From DASQEH01 sp038239485 (GTDB lineage Bacteria > Actinomycetota > Actinomycetes > Propionibacteriales > Nocardioidaceae), in contig JBBSET010000049.1 in assembly GCA_038239485.1 (NCBI GenBank), positions 1-28,352 on the forward strand: a stretch of 28,352 bases of DNA. Reading direction: 5' to 3'. The notes under the pieces were generated by a model. That model was given only the letters and a program-made list of their open reading frames with translations. It searched no databases and was not told where the DNA came from. Shown piece after piece: positions 14,504 through 21,769 of this stretch. How positions within the stretch are numbered: position 1 is the stretch's first letter; each line of letters starts with the position of its first letter. A program made the position numbers and the translations under genes.

Positions 14504-14549
14504 CACGTTTGTGAAGTTATTCATATCGCGTGTGACATGGGTTACACAA
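14504..14549 (-). promoter_or_regulatory. Promoter region of the sorC-gutM-PTS operon with two candidate operators
   Basis: On the minus strand TTGTGT (14549-14544) and TATGAA (14525-14520) are 18 nt apart, a weak -35/-10 pair. TGTGA-N6-TTACA at 14531-14546 matches the Crp/GlxR-type site TGTGA-N6-TCACA at 9 of 10 positions and lies in the spacer. CACGTTTGT at 14504-14512 recurs exactly upstream of the E1alpha gene. Confidence 0.45.
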
Positions 14550-14584
14550 GGCTTGAGACGGATTTTGTTTCGGCGGCGTTGCCG

Positions 14585-15841
14585 TCAGGAGTCCGAAGCG
14601 CCCCAGTGGGTCACCTTGTCTGCGAGCGCGGCCAGCAGTTGCGCTGCGTGGGCACCGTCGGCGACGCGATGGTCGATCGTCAGCCCGACCACGACCGTGA
14701 GGGCAGTTCCCACGCCGCCGGCCACGGCGACGGGCCGCTGCATGATGGATCCCACCGACAGCACGCTCGCCTGTGGCGGTGTGACGAGAGCCTGGAAGCG
14801 GTCGACACCGAGGCCGCCCAGGTTGGACAGCATGGCGTTGGCGACCTGGAGGTACGCCGCGTCGACACGACCACCACGGGCCGTCTCGACGATGCCGCGG
14901 ATCCGCCGGTCGAGCTCTGCCGGGTCCGTCGCGTCGGGCTCGGGGATGACAGGCGCGAGCAGTCCATACGGCGTGGCGACTGCCAGACCGACGCTCGGGG
15001 GGCCGGACTCGACTGCGGCGCTGCCGTCCCAGCGGCACAGCAGCTCCGGGATACCGCGCAGAGAGGCTGCGTAGGAGCTGAGCAGCACGGTGGTCCAGGA
15101 GACGCCGTTGCGCCTGCCGTTGGCCTCGTCGAGCACCAGGTCGCGCCAGACGGTGAACTGCGGCACAGCGGCACTCTCCGTCATCTTGGCCGCGACACGC
15201 GCACGGACGAGGGCGGTCCGCTTGGCCGACGGGGCCTTGGCCGCCGCGGGTGCCTCTGCACGCTGTGCCGCGACCGCCTTTGGAGCGGGTACGGCGGGCG
15301 CGGGTGCTGTGGCGGCGGGCGCGGGTGCTGTGGCGGCCGGTGCGGAGCCGACGGAGGTCTGCTCGACATCGGCCATCACGATGAGCCCGTCGGGTCCACT
15401 GCCGGTCACGCCCGCCAGGTCCAGGCCGTTCTCCCTGGCGACGGTGCGGGCACGCGGTACCACCGCGGCCGGGCCGGTGGCCACCGCTGCCGGCGACTCC
15501 TCGCTCGTTGCGCTCGCCTCCGGCTGAGCACCGGCGTCGGGTGTCGACGGGGAGTCGCTGGTCGCACCGAGGTTGTCGAGCAGGTCGCCGAAGCCGCCGG
15601 AGTCGTCGCCTTCGATGTAGCCGATGGGCGTACCGACGTCGACGCTGCCGGACTCGACCACGATCGTCGAGATCACCCCCGTGGCGGGGCTCTCGACCTC
15701 CATGTCGACCTTGTCGGTGAGCACCTCGCAGATGACGTCGCCCTCGGCCACGTTGTCACCGACGCCGACGAACCACTCGGACACCTCGCCCTCGGTCATC
15801 GTCATGGACATCTTCGGCATCCGGATCGCGATCTGCGCCAT
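14585..15841 (-). CDS. Dihydrolipoamide acyltransferase (E2) of an acetoin/2-oxoacid dehydrogenase complex
   Basis: E2 accepts the acyl group from E1 on a lipoyl arm and hands it to CoA. The 418 residues hold a lipoyl domain (about 1-78, Lys44 in TDKVDMEVESP), a peripheral-subunit-binding domain (about 138-175, VPRARTVARENGLDL and GSGPDGLI), an Ala/Pro hinge with repeated SAPAATAPAPA-type units, and a catalytic domain ending in LTIDHRVADG with His391 and Asp395. It follows E1beta with a 1-nt overlap (TGATG). No E3 (lipoamide dehydrogenase) lies in the window, so one from elsewhere must be shared. Pyruvate, branched-chain oxoacid or acetoin complexes all fit this subunit. Confidence 0.92.
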   Translation of the reverse strand: MAQIAIRMPKMSMTMTEGEVSEWFVGVGDNVAEGDVICEVLTDKVDMEVESPATGVISTIVVESGSVDVGTPIGYIEGDDSGGFGDLLDNLGATSDSPSTPDAGAQPEASATSEESPAAVATGPAAVVPRARTVARENGLDLAGVTGSGPDGLIVMADVEQTSVGSAPAATAPAPAATAPAPAVPAPKAVAAQRAEAPAAAKAPSAKRTALVRARVAAKMTESAAVPQFTVWRDLVLDEANGRRNGVSWTTVLLSSYAASLRGIPELLCRWDGSAAVESGPPSVGLAVATPYGLLAPVIPEPDATDPAELDRRIRGIVETARGGRVDAAYLQVANAMLSNLGGLGVDRFQALVTPPQASVLSVGSIMQRPVAVAGGVGTALTVVVGLTIDHRVADGAHAAQLLAALADKVTHWGASDS

Positions 15842-16869
15842 CAGGACTGCACCTCCATCAACTCGGTCGCGGCAGCGATGATCCCGTCGAGCTGCGGAAC
15901 GACCGCGGTCTCGAGCTTGGGGGCGTATGGAATGGGGACGTCGAGGCCGCAGACGCGGCGGACCGGCGCCAGCAGCCGGTACAGGGCCGGCGACTCGCAG
16001 ATCCGGGCCGCGATCTCGGCCATGTAGCCGACGTGGCCGGGGGCCTCCTGGACCAGCATCGCTCGTCCAGTCCGCGTCACCGAGTCGAGGATGGGGGCCG
16101 CATCGAGCGGCGTCAGGGTACGTGGGTCGATCACCGTCGCCTCGATTCCCTTCTCGCTGAGGGCGGCCGCCGCCTCCATGGCCCGACCGACCATCACGCC
16201 GGTGGCGACGATGGTGAGGTCCTTGCCCTCGCGCCGAACAGCGCTGACACCGAGCGGGGTGCGTTCGGCGCCTTCAGGCACATGGCCGCTGGTGCGGTAG
16301 AGCAGCTTGTGCTCGAGCACGATGACCGGGTTCGGGTCGTCGATGGCGGCGAGCAGCAGGCCTTTGGCGTCCGCGGGCGAGCTCGGCATGACGACCTTGA
16401 GGCCGGGGACGTGGGCGAACCAGGCCTCCAGGCTCTGGGAGTGCTGGGCCGCCGCGCCCGTACCGGAGCCGACAGGGGCTCGCAGCACCATCGGGACGTT
16501 GAGCTCGCCGCCCAGCATGAAGTGGATCTTGGCCGCCTGGTTGACGATCTGGTCCATCGCCTGGCAGGTGAAGTCGGAGAACTGGATCTCCACGATCGGT
16601 CGCATGCCGGCGACCGCGGCACCGACGGCCGCGCCGACGATACCGAGCTCCGAGATCGGCGTGTCGCGGATCCGGTCGGCGCCGAAGCGTCCGTAGAGGT
16701 CGCCGCTGACGCCGAAGGCGCCGCCGTAGACACCGACGTCCTCGCCGAGCATGAAGACACGGTCGTCGGCGGTCATCGCCTCCGCGATAGCCTCGCGGAC
16801 GGCTTCGGAGTAGGTCATGGTGCGCTCCGCGGTGGCAGGCGCCTCGAGGGTCTGGTCGGTCATGGTCAT
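15841..16869 (-). CDS. Thiamine-diphosphate dehydrogenase E1 beta subunit (AcoB/PdhB type)
   Basis: E1beta pairs with E1alpha to form the thiamine-diphosphate site that decarboxylates a 2-oxoacid or cleaves an acyloin. The 342-residue protein shows MTYSEAVREAIAEAM, FMLGEDVGVYGGAFGVS, the central TPISELGIVGAAVGAAVAG and FSDFTCQAMDQIVNQAAK, with the C-terminal transketolase-like domain ending IPYAPKLETAVVPQ. It overlaps E1alpha by 4 nt (ATGA) and E2 by 1 nt. GAGG lies 7 nt before the ATG at 16869. The first 16 or so residues are a variable leader, so an internal ATG at 16863 is possible. Confidence 0.93.
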   Translation of the reverse strand: MTMTDQTLEAPATAERTMTYSEAVREAIAEAMTADDRVFMLGEDVGVYGGAFGVSGDLYGRFGADRIRDTPISELGIVGAAVGAAVAGMRPIVEIQFSDFTCQAMDQIVNQAAKIHFMLGGELNVPMVLRAPVGSGTGAAAQHSQSLEAWFAHVPGLKVVMPSSPADAKGLLLAAIDDPNPVIVLEHKLLYRTSGHVPEGAERTPLGVSAVRREGKDLTIVATGVMVGRAMEAAAALSEKGIEATVIDPRTLTPLDAAPILDSVTRTGRAMLVQEAPGHVGYMAEIAARICESPALYRLLAPVRRVCGLDVPIPYAPKLETAVVPQLDGIIAAATELMEVQS

Positions 16870-17888
16870 GCGGTCACCTCGGAGACGATGGTGGTGGCGG
16901 CGAAGACGGAGTCGAGAATGTCATCGGCCCGGGCATCGGGTGCCTGGTTGGCTGCCACAACGGCGTGCTTGATCGCTTGCATGGCTTCGTCGCGGATCTG
17001 CTGCACCTCGGACTCCGACAGCGTGCCGCGCTCCTTGACGAGCTTCTCGAACCGGACGATCGGGTCCTTGAGTCGCCACTCGGCGATCTCCTCGCGGGTT
17101 CGGTAGAGGTTCTTGTCGCTCTTGCTATGCCCCTTCCACCGGTAGGTCTCGGCCTCCACGAGCGACGGCCCGCCGCCACCGCGGGCTCGGTCGACGGCAG
17201 CGGATACCGCGTCGTTGACCGCCTCGACGTCGTTGCCGTCGACTGTGACGCCCGGCATGCCGTACGCCGCGGCCCGGTCGGCGATGTGGGCGACCGCCAC
17301 GGAGAACTCCGTGGAGAACGACATCCCGTACTTGTTGTTCTCGCAGATGAAGACGACGGGGAGCTTCCAGATCGCCGCCAGGTTGAGCGCCTCGTGGAAC
17401 GCGCCCTCGTTGGAGGCGCCGTCCCCGAAGAAGCTGACCACGACCCGGTCGAGGCCCTGCATCTTGTAGGCGAGTGCGGCGCCGGTCGCGATCGGGATGC
17501 CGCCGGCAACGATCCCGTTGGCACCGAGGTTGCCGGTGGCGGTGTCGGCGATGTGCATCGACCCGCCGCGCCCGCGGCAGTAGCCCGTCTCCTTGCCGAG
17601 CAGCTCGGCCATCATGCGTTCGAGCGAGGCGCCCTTGGCGATGCAGTGGCCGTGGCCACGGTGCGTCGACGTGATCGCGTCGTCAGTGCGCAGGCTCAGG
17701 CAGCTGCCTGTCGCGGAGCCCTCCTGCCCGATGGACAGATGCATCGTGCCGTGCATCAGGCCGCGGGCGAAGAGGTCGTCGACGGCCTCCTCGAAACGGC
17801 GGATGCGCCACATGGTCGCCAGCACATGGCGGGCCTTGTCAGGGTCGTCCCCAACTCGCGGGTCAGCAGTGGTTTGGGTGGTAGTCAC
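16866..17888 (-). CDS. Thiamine-diphosphate dehydrogenase E1 alpha subunit, acetoin dehydrogenase (AcoA) type
   Basis: This 340-residue subunit binds thiamine diphosphate through GDGASNEGAFHEALNLAAIW, ending in ENN. The stretches STHRGHGHCIAKG, GYCRGRGGSMHIAD and NLGANGIVAGGIP are closest to what I recall of acetoin dehydrogenase AcoA, though pyruvate dehydrogenases of this family share much of it. The GTG at 17888 has AGGAG 5 nt upstream; the ATG at 17906 would place that site inside the gene. It is the first gene of an E1alpha-E1beta-E2 operon lying upstream of the SorC-PTS operon on the same strand. The substrate is likely an acyloin or a 2-oxoacid. A DXP-cleaving role is proposed under findings. 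Confidence 0.9.
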   Translation of the reverse strand: MTTTQTTADPRVGDDPDKARHVLATMWRIRRFEEAVDDLFARGLMHGTMHLSIGQEGSATGSCLSLRTDDAITSTHRGHGHCIAKGASLERMMAELLGKETGYCRGRGGSMHIADTATGNLGANGIVAGGIPIATGAALAYKMQGLDRVVVSFFGDGASNEGAFHEALNLAAIWKLPVVFICENNKYGMSFSTEFSVAVAHIADRAAAYGMPGVTVDGNDVEAVNDAVSAAVDRARGGGGPSLVEAETYRWKGHSKSDKNLYRTREEIAEWRLKDPIVRFEKLVKERGTLSESEVQQIRDEAMQAIKHAVVAANQAPDARADDILDSVFAATTIVSEVTA

Positions 17889-17899
17889 CAGATCTCCTA

Positions 17900-17913
17900 T
17901 GCACACATGTGCA
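17900..17913. promoter_or_regulatory. Palindromic operator candidate before the E1alpha gene
   Basis: TGCACA-CA-TGTGCA is a perfect 6-bp inverted repeat with a 2-nt centre, set in the 5' leader between the predicted transcript start and the GTG. A repressor bound here would block the operon. Confidence 0.5.
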
Positions 17914-17922
17914 GATGGTCCT

Positions 17923-17966
17923 CACGTTTGTTCAAGTAGAGTATGAGACGCATCACTCGTTGTAAA
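17923..17966 (-). promoter_or_regulatory. Promoter of the E1alpha-E1beta-E2 operon
   Basis: Read on the minus strand, TTTACA (17966-17961), a 17-nt spacer and TACTCT (17943-17938) form a good housekeeping promoter. Transcription should start near 17931, inside the CACGTTTGT motif (17923-17931) that is also found upstream of sorC. Confidence 0.6.
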
Positions 17967-17996
17967 GACCAGGCGTCGAAAGAGTTTCGAACTGCT

Positions 17997-18497
17997 TCAG
18001 CTCGAGATTGACGAAACAACCCATATCAGGGCAGTCGCGACCGCGGCGAGACCCTCGCCGCGACCTGTCAGGCCGAGTCCGTCGGTCGTCGTCGCCGACA
18101 CGCTCACGCCGGCGCCGGCGGCTTCGCTGAGTACCTGCTCGGCCTCGGCCCGGCGCGGCCCGATCAACGGCCGGTTGCCGATCAGCTGGACCGCGACGTT
18201 GCCGATCTGGGCCCCTGCCAGTTGGAGCCTGCGGGCGGTCTCGGTCACCAGTGCGACGCCGGAGGCGCCCGACCAGGCCGGGTCCGAGGTGCCGAACTGG
18301 CTGCCGAGGTCACCGAGCCCGGCCGCCGACAGCAGGGCGTCGCAGACCGCGTGGGCGACCACGTCGCCGTCGGAGTGACCGACAAGACCGTGCGTCTCGT
18401 TCGGCCACAGCAGGCCCGCTACCCACAGCGGGCGGCCAGCGGCAAGCGGGTGGACGTCGACACCCACACCAACCCGCGGAACGCCCGGTCCGGCCAC
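17997..18497 (-). CDS. ispF: 2-C-methyl-D-erythritol 2,4-cyclodiphosphate synthase IspF
   Basis: IspF cyclises CDP-methylerythritol 2-phosphate to MEcPP with loss of CMP, as a zinc-dependent trimer. The 166-residue protein keeps the metal ligands Asp14 and His16 (GVDVHPL) and His49 (GHSDGDVVAHAVCDALL). It also has GLGDLGSQF, IGNRPLIGPRRAEAEQVL and the active-site SATTTDGLGLTGRGEG. The start is GTG at 18497. It is normally next to ispD after carD, but here the 8.4-9.5-kb accessory block lies between, and ispF points away from cysS. It is separated from the E1alpha operon by 108 bp that holds that operon's promoter, so it is not in the same transcription unit by default. Confidence 0.94.
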   Translation of the reverse strand: MAGPGVPRVGVGVDVHPLAAGRPLWVAGLLWPNETHGLVGHSDGDVVAHAVCDALLSAAGLGDLGSQFGTSDPAWSGASGVALVTETARRLQLAGAQIGNVAVQLIGNRPLIGPRRAEAEQVLSEAAGAGVSVSATTTDGLGLTGRGEGLAAVATALIWVVSSISS

Positions 18498-18596
18498 GTC
18501 AGCGATTCTCGCAGGAAGTATGACGAGATGGTGACGGATGGGGCGGTGGGGCGGATCACCCTTGAGCCTGCGAGGCCGTGGGGCACTATCGAAGGT

Positions 18597-20141
18597 ATGA
18601 CGTCAGCTGTCCGCCTCGGTGCCGTGACGGGCGTCGTCGCCGCCGGGGCGGGCCTCGCCGCATCCGAGCTTGCCAGCGGCTACCTCCACCAGCGGGTCTC
18701 TCCTGTTGTCGCCGTCGCCGAGTGCATCATCAGGCTCACGCCTGGCGCCGTCATCGAGAAGACGATCTCTATCGTCGGCCACAACGACAAGCCGCTCGTC
18801 ATCGGTGGCACGCTCGTCGGCCTGCTCATTGTCAGCGTGATCGTGGGTGTCGTGTCGATGCGCTCGCTGGCTGCCGGAGAAGTGGCCTTCGTCGCTATGG
18901 GTGTCGTGCTTTTCCTGGCCGTGCACGCCCGCCTCACCTCCTCGCAGGCGACCTATCTGCCCGCGGGTGTCGGAGTGGTCATCGCGATGGTCGTCTTGGC
19001 GACGCTGGCTCCGCGGGCGGTGATAGCGAGCCGGGTCGGGAAGCGGCCGGCTCGGCAGGGGTCCTCGGAGCAGCCCGCCGCGGACTCCCGGCGTGACTTC
19101 CTGCGGCTCGCCGGGGTGCTAGCGGTCGGAGCAGTGGTGGTCGGCGGCGCGGGTAGGGTCCTGGCGCGCGGCCGGGCCGCTCTCGACGCCGCTCGGCTCA
19201 AGCTGAGACTGCCGATCACGATGCCGGTCCAGCCTGCCGGGGTCGAGGTGGGCGTCGCCGGTATCGCACCCTGGAACACGTCGGCAGCAAACTTCTACCG
19301 GATCGATACAGCTCTCTCGATCCCGGAGATCCTGCCGGCGGACTGGTCGCTGCGTATCCATGGGATGGTCGACAACGAGCTGACCCTGAGCTACGACGAC
19401 CTCGTCTCGCGGGGCCTCACGGAGTACTGGCTCACGCTCTGCTGCGTGTCGAACGAGGTCGGCGGCAACCTGATCTCGAACGCCTGGTTCTCCGGCGTCC
19501 GGATCGCCGACATCCTCAAGGACGTCGGCGTGCATCCCGACGCCGACGCCGTGCTGTCCACCTCGGACGACGGGTGGACCGCTGGTACGCCGCTCGGAGC
19601 CCTCACTGACAACCGCGACGCCATCTTGGCGGTCGCGATGAACGGCCAGCCGCTGGAGCCCGAGCACGGCTTCCCGGTGCGGATGGTCGTGCCGGGGCTG
19701 TATGGCTACGTGTCCGGGACGAAGTGGATCAGGGACTTCGAGGTGACGAAGTTCTCCGACTTCTCGGCCTTCTGGACCGACCGCGGGTGGTCGGAGCAGG
19801 GCCCGATCAAGACCGAGTCGCGGATCGACGTGCCGCGAAACGGCCACCACGTCAAGGCCGGTCAGGTCTCCATCGGCGGCATCGCCTGGGCGCAGCACAC
19901 CGGAATCGCCAAGGTCGAGGTCCACATCGACGACGGGGACTGGGTCGAGGCCAAGCTGGGCAGCGACCCGACCGTCGACAGCTGGCGGCAGTGGGCGTAC
20001 GTGTGGGCGGCAGAGTCAGGTCAACATCGGGTCCAGGTACGTGCGACCGACCTGTCCGGATACACGCAGACACCCAAGCTGGCCAACGTGATCCCCGACG
20101 GCGCCACCGGCTGGCACACCATCACCGTCACGGTCGACTAG
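18597..20141 (+). CDS. Membrane-anchored molybdopterin-dependent oxidoreductase (sulfite oxidase family)
   Basis: From the ATG at 18597 the protein has 514 residues. An N-terminal membrane part has about four helices in residues 4-140 (for example LVIGGTLVGLLIVSVIVGVV). A Tat-like motif SRRDFLRLAG at 164-173 leads into another hydrophobic stretch, which should carry the domain out of the cytoplasm. The molybdopterin domain follows, with Cys283 (LCCVSNEVGG) as the likely molybdenum ligand, then VPGLYGYVSGTKWIRDFEV and a C-terminal immunoglobulin-like dimer domain (KVEVHIDDGDWVEAKL). The substrate is unknown; such proteins can act on sulfite or on S- or N-oxides. GAAGG lies only 1 nt before the ATG, so a start further upstream (ATG 18528) is possible. 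Confidence 0.88.
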   Translation: MTSAVRLGAVTGVVAAGAGLAASELASGYLHQRVSPVVAVAECIIRLTPGAVIEKTISIVGHNDKPLVIGGTLVGLLIVSVIVGVVSMRSLAAGEVAFVAMGVVLFLAVHARLTSSQATYLPAGVGVVIAMVVLATLAPRAVIASRVGKRPARQGSSEQPAADSRRDFLRLAGVLAVGAVVVGGAGRVLARGRAALDAARLKLRLPITMPVQPAGVEVGVAGIAPWNTSAANFYRIDTALSIPEILPADWSLRIHGMVDNELTLSYDDLVSRGLTEYWLTLCCVSNEVGGNLISNAWFSGVRIADILKDVGVHPDADAVLSTSDDGWTAGTPLGALTDNRDAILAVAMNGQPLEPEHGFPVRMVVPGLYGYVSGTKWIRDFEVTKFSDFSAFWTDRGWSEQGPIKTESRIDVPRNGHHVKAGQVSIGGIAWAQHTGIAKVEVHIDDGDWVEAKLGSDPTVDSWRQWAYVWAAESGQHRVQVRATDLSGYTQTPKLANVIPDGATGWHTITVTVD

Positions 20142-20364
20142 CCCGGAAGTGTCCGGCCCGGGGCGGCCAGCCGAGACTCAGCACGGCGACGGGCTCGTCA
20201 CGCAGAAGCACGACGTTCACGGCCCCACCGCTGCCGCCGACGCAGGCTCGCTCGAACTGGCCGCGCCGGTAGACCCGCCGGACCGTCGTGGCCGTCGGCG
20301 CGGTGCACGCATGTGGTGGTCGTGACCTGGATGGATACCCTGAGCGGGTGACGCTTCGCCTCTA
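20128..20364 (-). pseudogene. Possible coding remnant between the molybdoenzyme gene and cysS
   Basis: A 79-codon open frame on the minus strand has strongly GC-biased third positions and a protein-like stretch (TTVRRVYRRGQFERACVGG, then AVNVVLLRDEPVAVLSLGW). It has no early ATG, GTG or TTG; the first GTG leaves about 33 residues. It overlaps the ends of both neighbours. I do not recognise it. It may be a decayed gene end or chance in GC-rich DNA. Confidence 0.2.
20336..20347 (+). promoter_or_regulatory. -10 element of a likely leaderless cysS transcript
   Basis: TACCCT at 20336-20341 is followed by exactly 6 nt and the GTG start of cysS. There is no ribosome site and no clear -35. Confidence 0.4.
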
Positions 20365-21769
20365 CGACACCGCGACCCGTGAGATCCGCGACTTCGAGCC
20401 CCTCGTGCCGGGCCAGGTCGGGATCTACCACTGCGGGTTGACGGTGCAGGGGCCGCCCCACGTCGGCCACATCCGCAAGGAGGTCGTGTTCGACGTGCTC
20501 AGGAGGTGGTTCGAGCACAGCGGGTATGCCGTCACCCTCATCGCCAACCTCACCGACATCGACGACAAGGTGCTCGCGAAGGAGGCTGAGGAACACCGCC
20601 CGTGGTGGGCGGTCGCGTACTCCAACGAGCGTGCCCTGCACGACGCCTACCAGGTGCTGGGCTGCCTCCCCCCGACGTACGAGCCGCGTGCCACCGGCCA
20701 CATCCCCGAGATGCTCGAGCTCATCGGTCAGCTGCTGGTCAACGCTCACGCCTACGTCGCACCCAACGGCACGGGCGACGTCTACTTCGACGTCCGGTCC
20801 TGGCCGTCGTACGGCGAGCTGTCCAACCAGCGCGTCGACGACATGGAGCCGGCTGCCGACGCCGACCCGCGGGGCAAGCGCGACCCTCACGACTTCGCCC
20901 TGTGGAAGGGGTACAAGAAGGACGAGGAGCCGGCGACCGCGGCCTGGCCGTCACCGTGGGGGCTGGGACGTCCCGGCTGGCACCTGGAGTGCTCGGCGAT
21001 GGCGGGCAAGTACCTGGGCGACGACTTCGACATCCACGGCGGCGGCCTCGACCTGCGCTTCCCCCACCACGAGAACGAGCTGGCCCAGTCCCGCGCCGTC
21101 GGTCGCGGTTTCGCGCGCACCTGGATGCACAACGCCATGGTCAACCTCGGCGGGGAGAAGATGAGCAAGTCGGTCGGCAATGCGATGCTGGTCAGCGAGG
21201 TGGTCAAGCGGGTCAGGCCGATCGAGCTGCGCTACTACCTGCTCGCCCCGCACTACCGCTCGATCATCGAGTTCAGCTTCGAGTCTCTCGCGGAGGCGGC
21301 CACCGCCTTCCGGCGGGTCGAGGGGTTCGTCATGCGCGCCACCGAGGTCACCGGAGGAGTCGACCCGAGCGGGGGCGAGCTCAGCGCCGGGTTCGTCGAG
21401 GCGATGGACGACGACCTGTCCGTGCCCGCCGCGCTGGCCACGCTGCAGGGCGTGATCCGTGAAGGCAACAAGCTGCTCGCCGACGGTGACTCCGATGCGC
21501 TGCGCGACAACCTCGCGGCCGTGCGCCGGATGCTCGGCATGCTCGGGCTCGACCCGCTCGATCCGGTCTGGTCGCAGGGCGCCGGCACCGCGGATGCCCC
21601 GATGCGCTCGGCCCTCGACTCGCTGGTGCAGACCCTGGTGGCGCAGCGCGACGATGCTCGGCAGCGTCGCGACTTCGCTGCTGCCGACGCGATTCGTGGC
21701 CAGCTGCGCGACGCGGGCGTCGACGTCGAGGACACCCCGCACGGTACGCGCTGGACGGTGCTCGCCTGA
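20348..21769 (+). CDS. cysS: Cysteinyl-tRNA synthetase
   Basis: CysS charges tRNA-Cys. The 473-residue class I synthetase has the zinc Cys in YHCGLTVQ, the HIGH-type motif PPHVGHIRKEV, DIDDKV, a second zinc ligand in WHLECSAM, the HGGGLDLRFPHHENE block and the KMSKS motif in GGEKMSKSVGN. The helical tRNA-binding part ends the protein. GTG at 20348 gives the usual N-terminus (TLRLYDTATREI); an upstream frame from 20288 would add an unlikely leader. It overlaps rlmB by 1 nt. MshC, the mycothiol enzyme, is a paralogue, but the length and full anticodon region point to CysS. Confidence 0.96.
   Translation: MTLRLYDTATREIRDFEPLVPGQVGIYHCGLTVQGPPHVGHIRKEVVFDVLRRWFEHSGYAVTLIANLTDIDDKVLAKEAEEHRPWWAVAYSNERALHDAYQVLGCLPPTYEPRATGHIPEMLELIGQLLVNAHAYVAPNGTGDVYFDVRSWPSYGELSNQRVDDMEPAADADPRGKRDPHDFALWKGYKKDEEPATAAWPSPWGLGRPGWHLECSAMAGKYLGDDFDIHGGGLDLRFPHHENELAQSRAVGRGFARTWMHNAMVNLGGEKMSKSVGNAMLVSEVVKRVRPIELRYYLLAPHYRSIIEFSFESLAEAATAFRRVEGFVMRATEVTGGVDPSGGELSAGFVEAMDDDLSVPAALATLQGVIREGNKLLADGDSDALRDNLAAVRRMLGMLGLDPLDPVWSQGAGTADAPMRSALDSLVQTLVAQRDDARQRRDFAAADAIRGQLRDAGVDVEDTPHGTRWTVLA

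Noticed and set aside
15290..15345. Short tandem GC-rich repeat
   Set aside because: It encodes the Ala/Pro hinge of the E2 subunit and is explained by protein function, not a repeat element.
14585..17888. Housekeeping pyruvate dehydrogenase complex
   Set aside because: High-GC actinobacteria normally use a single-chain AceE E1 for pyruvate. The split E1 with AcoA-like motifs beside a polyol PTS points to a dedicated substrate, though pyruvate is not excluded.
20142..20347. Hairpin terminator after the molybdoenzyme gene
   Set aside because: Only short, imperfect GC-rich complementarity is present, with no convincing stem.
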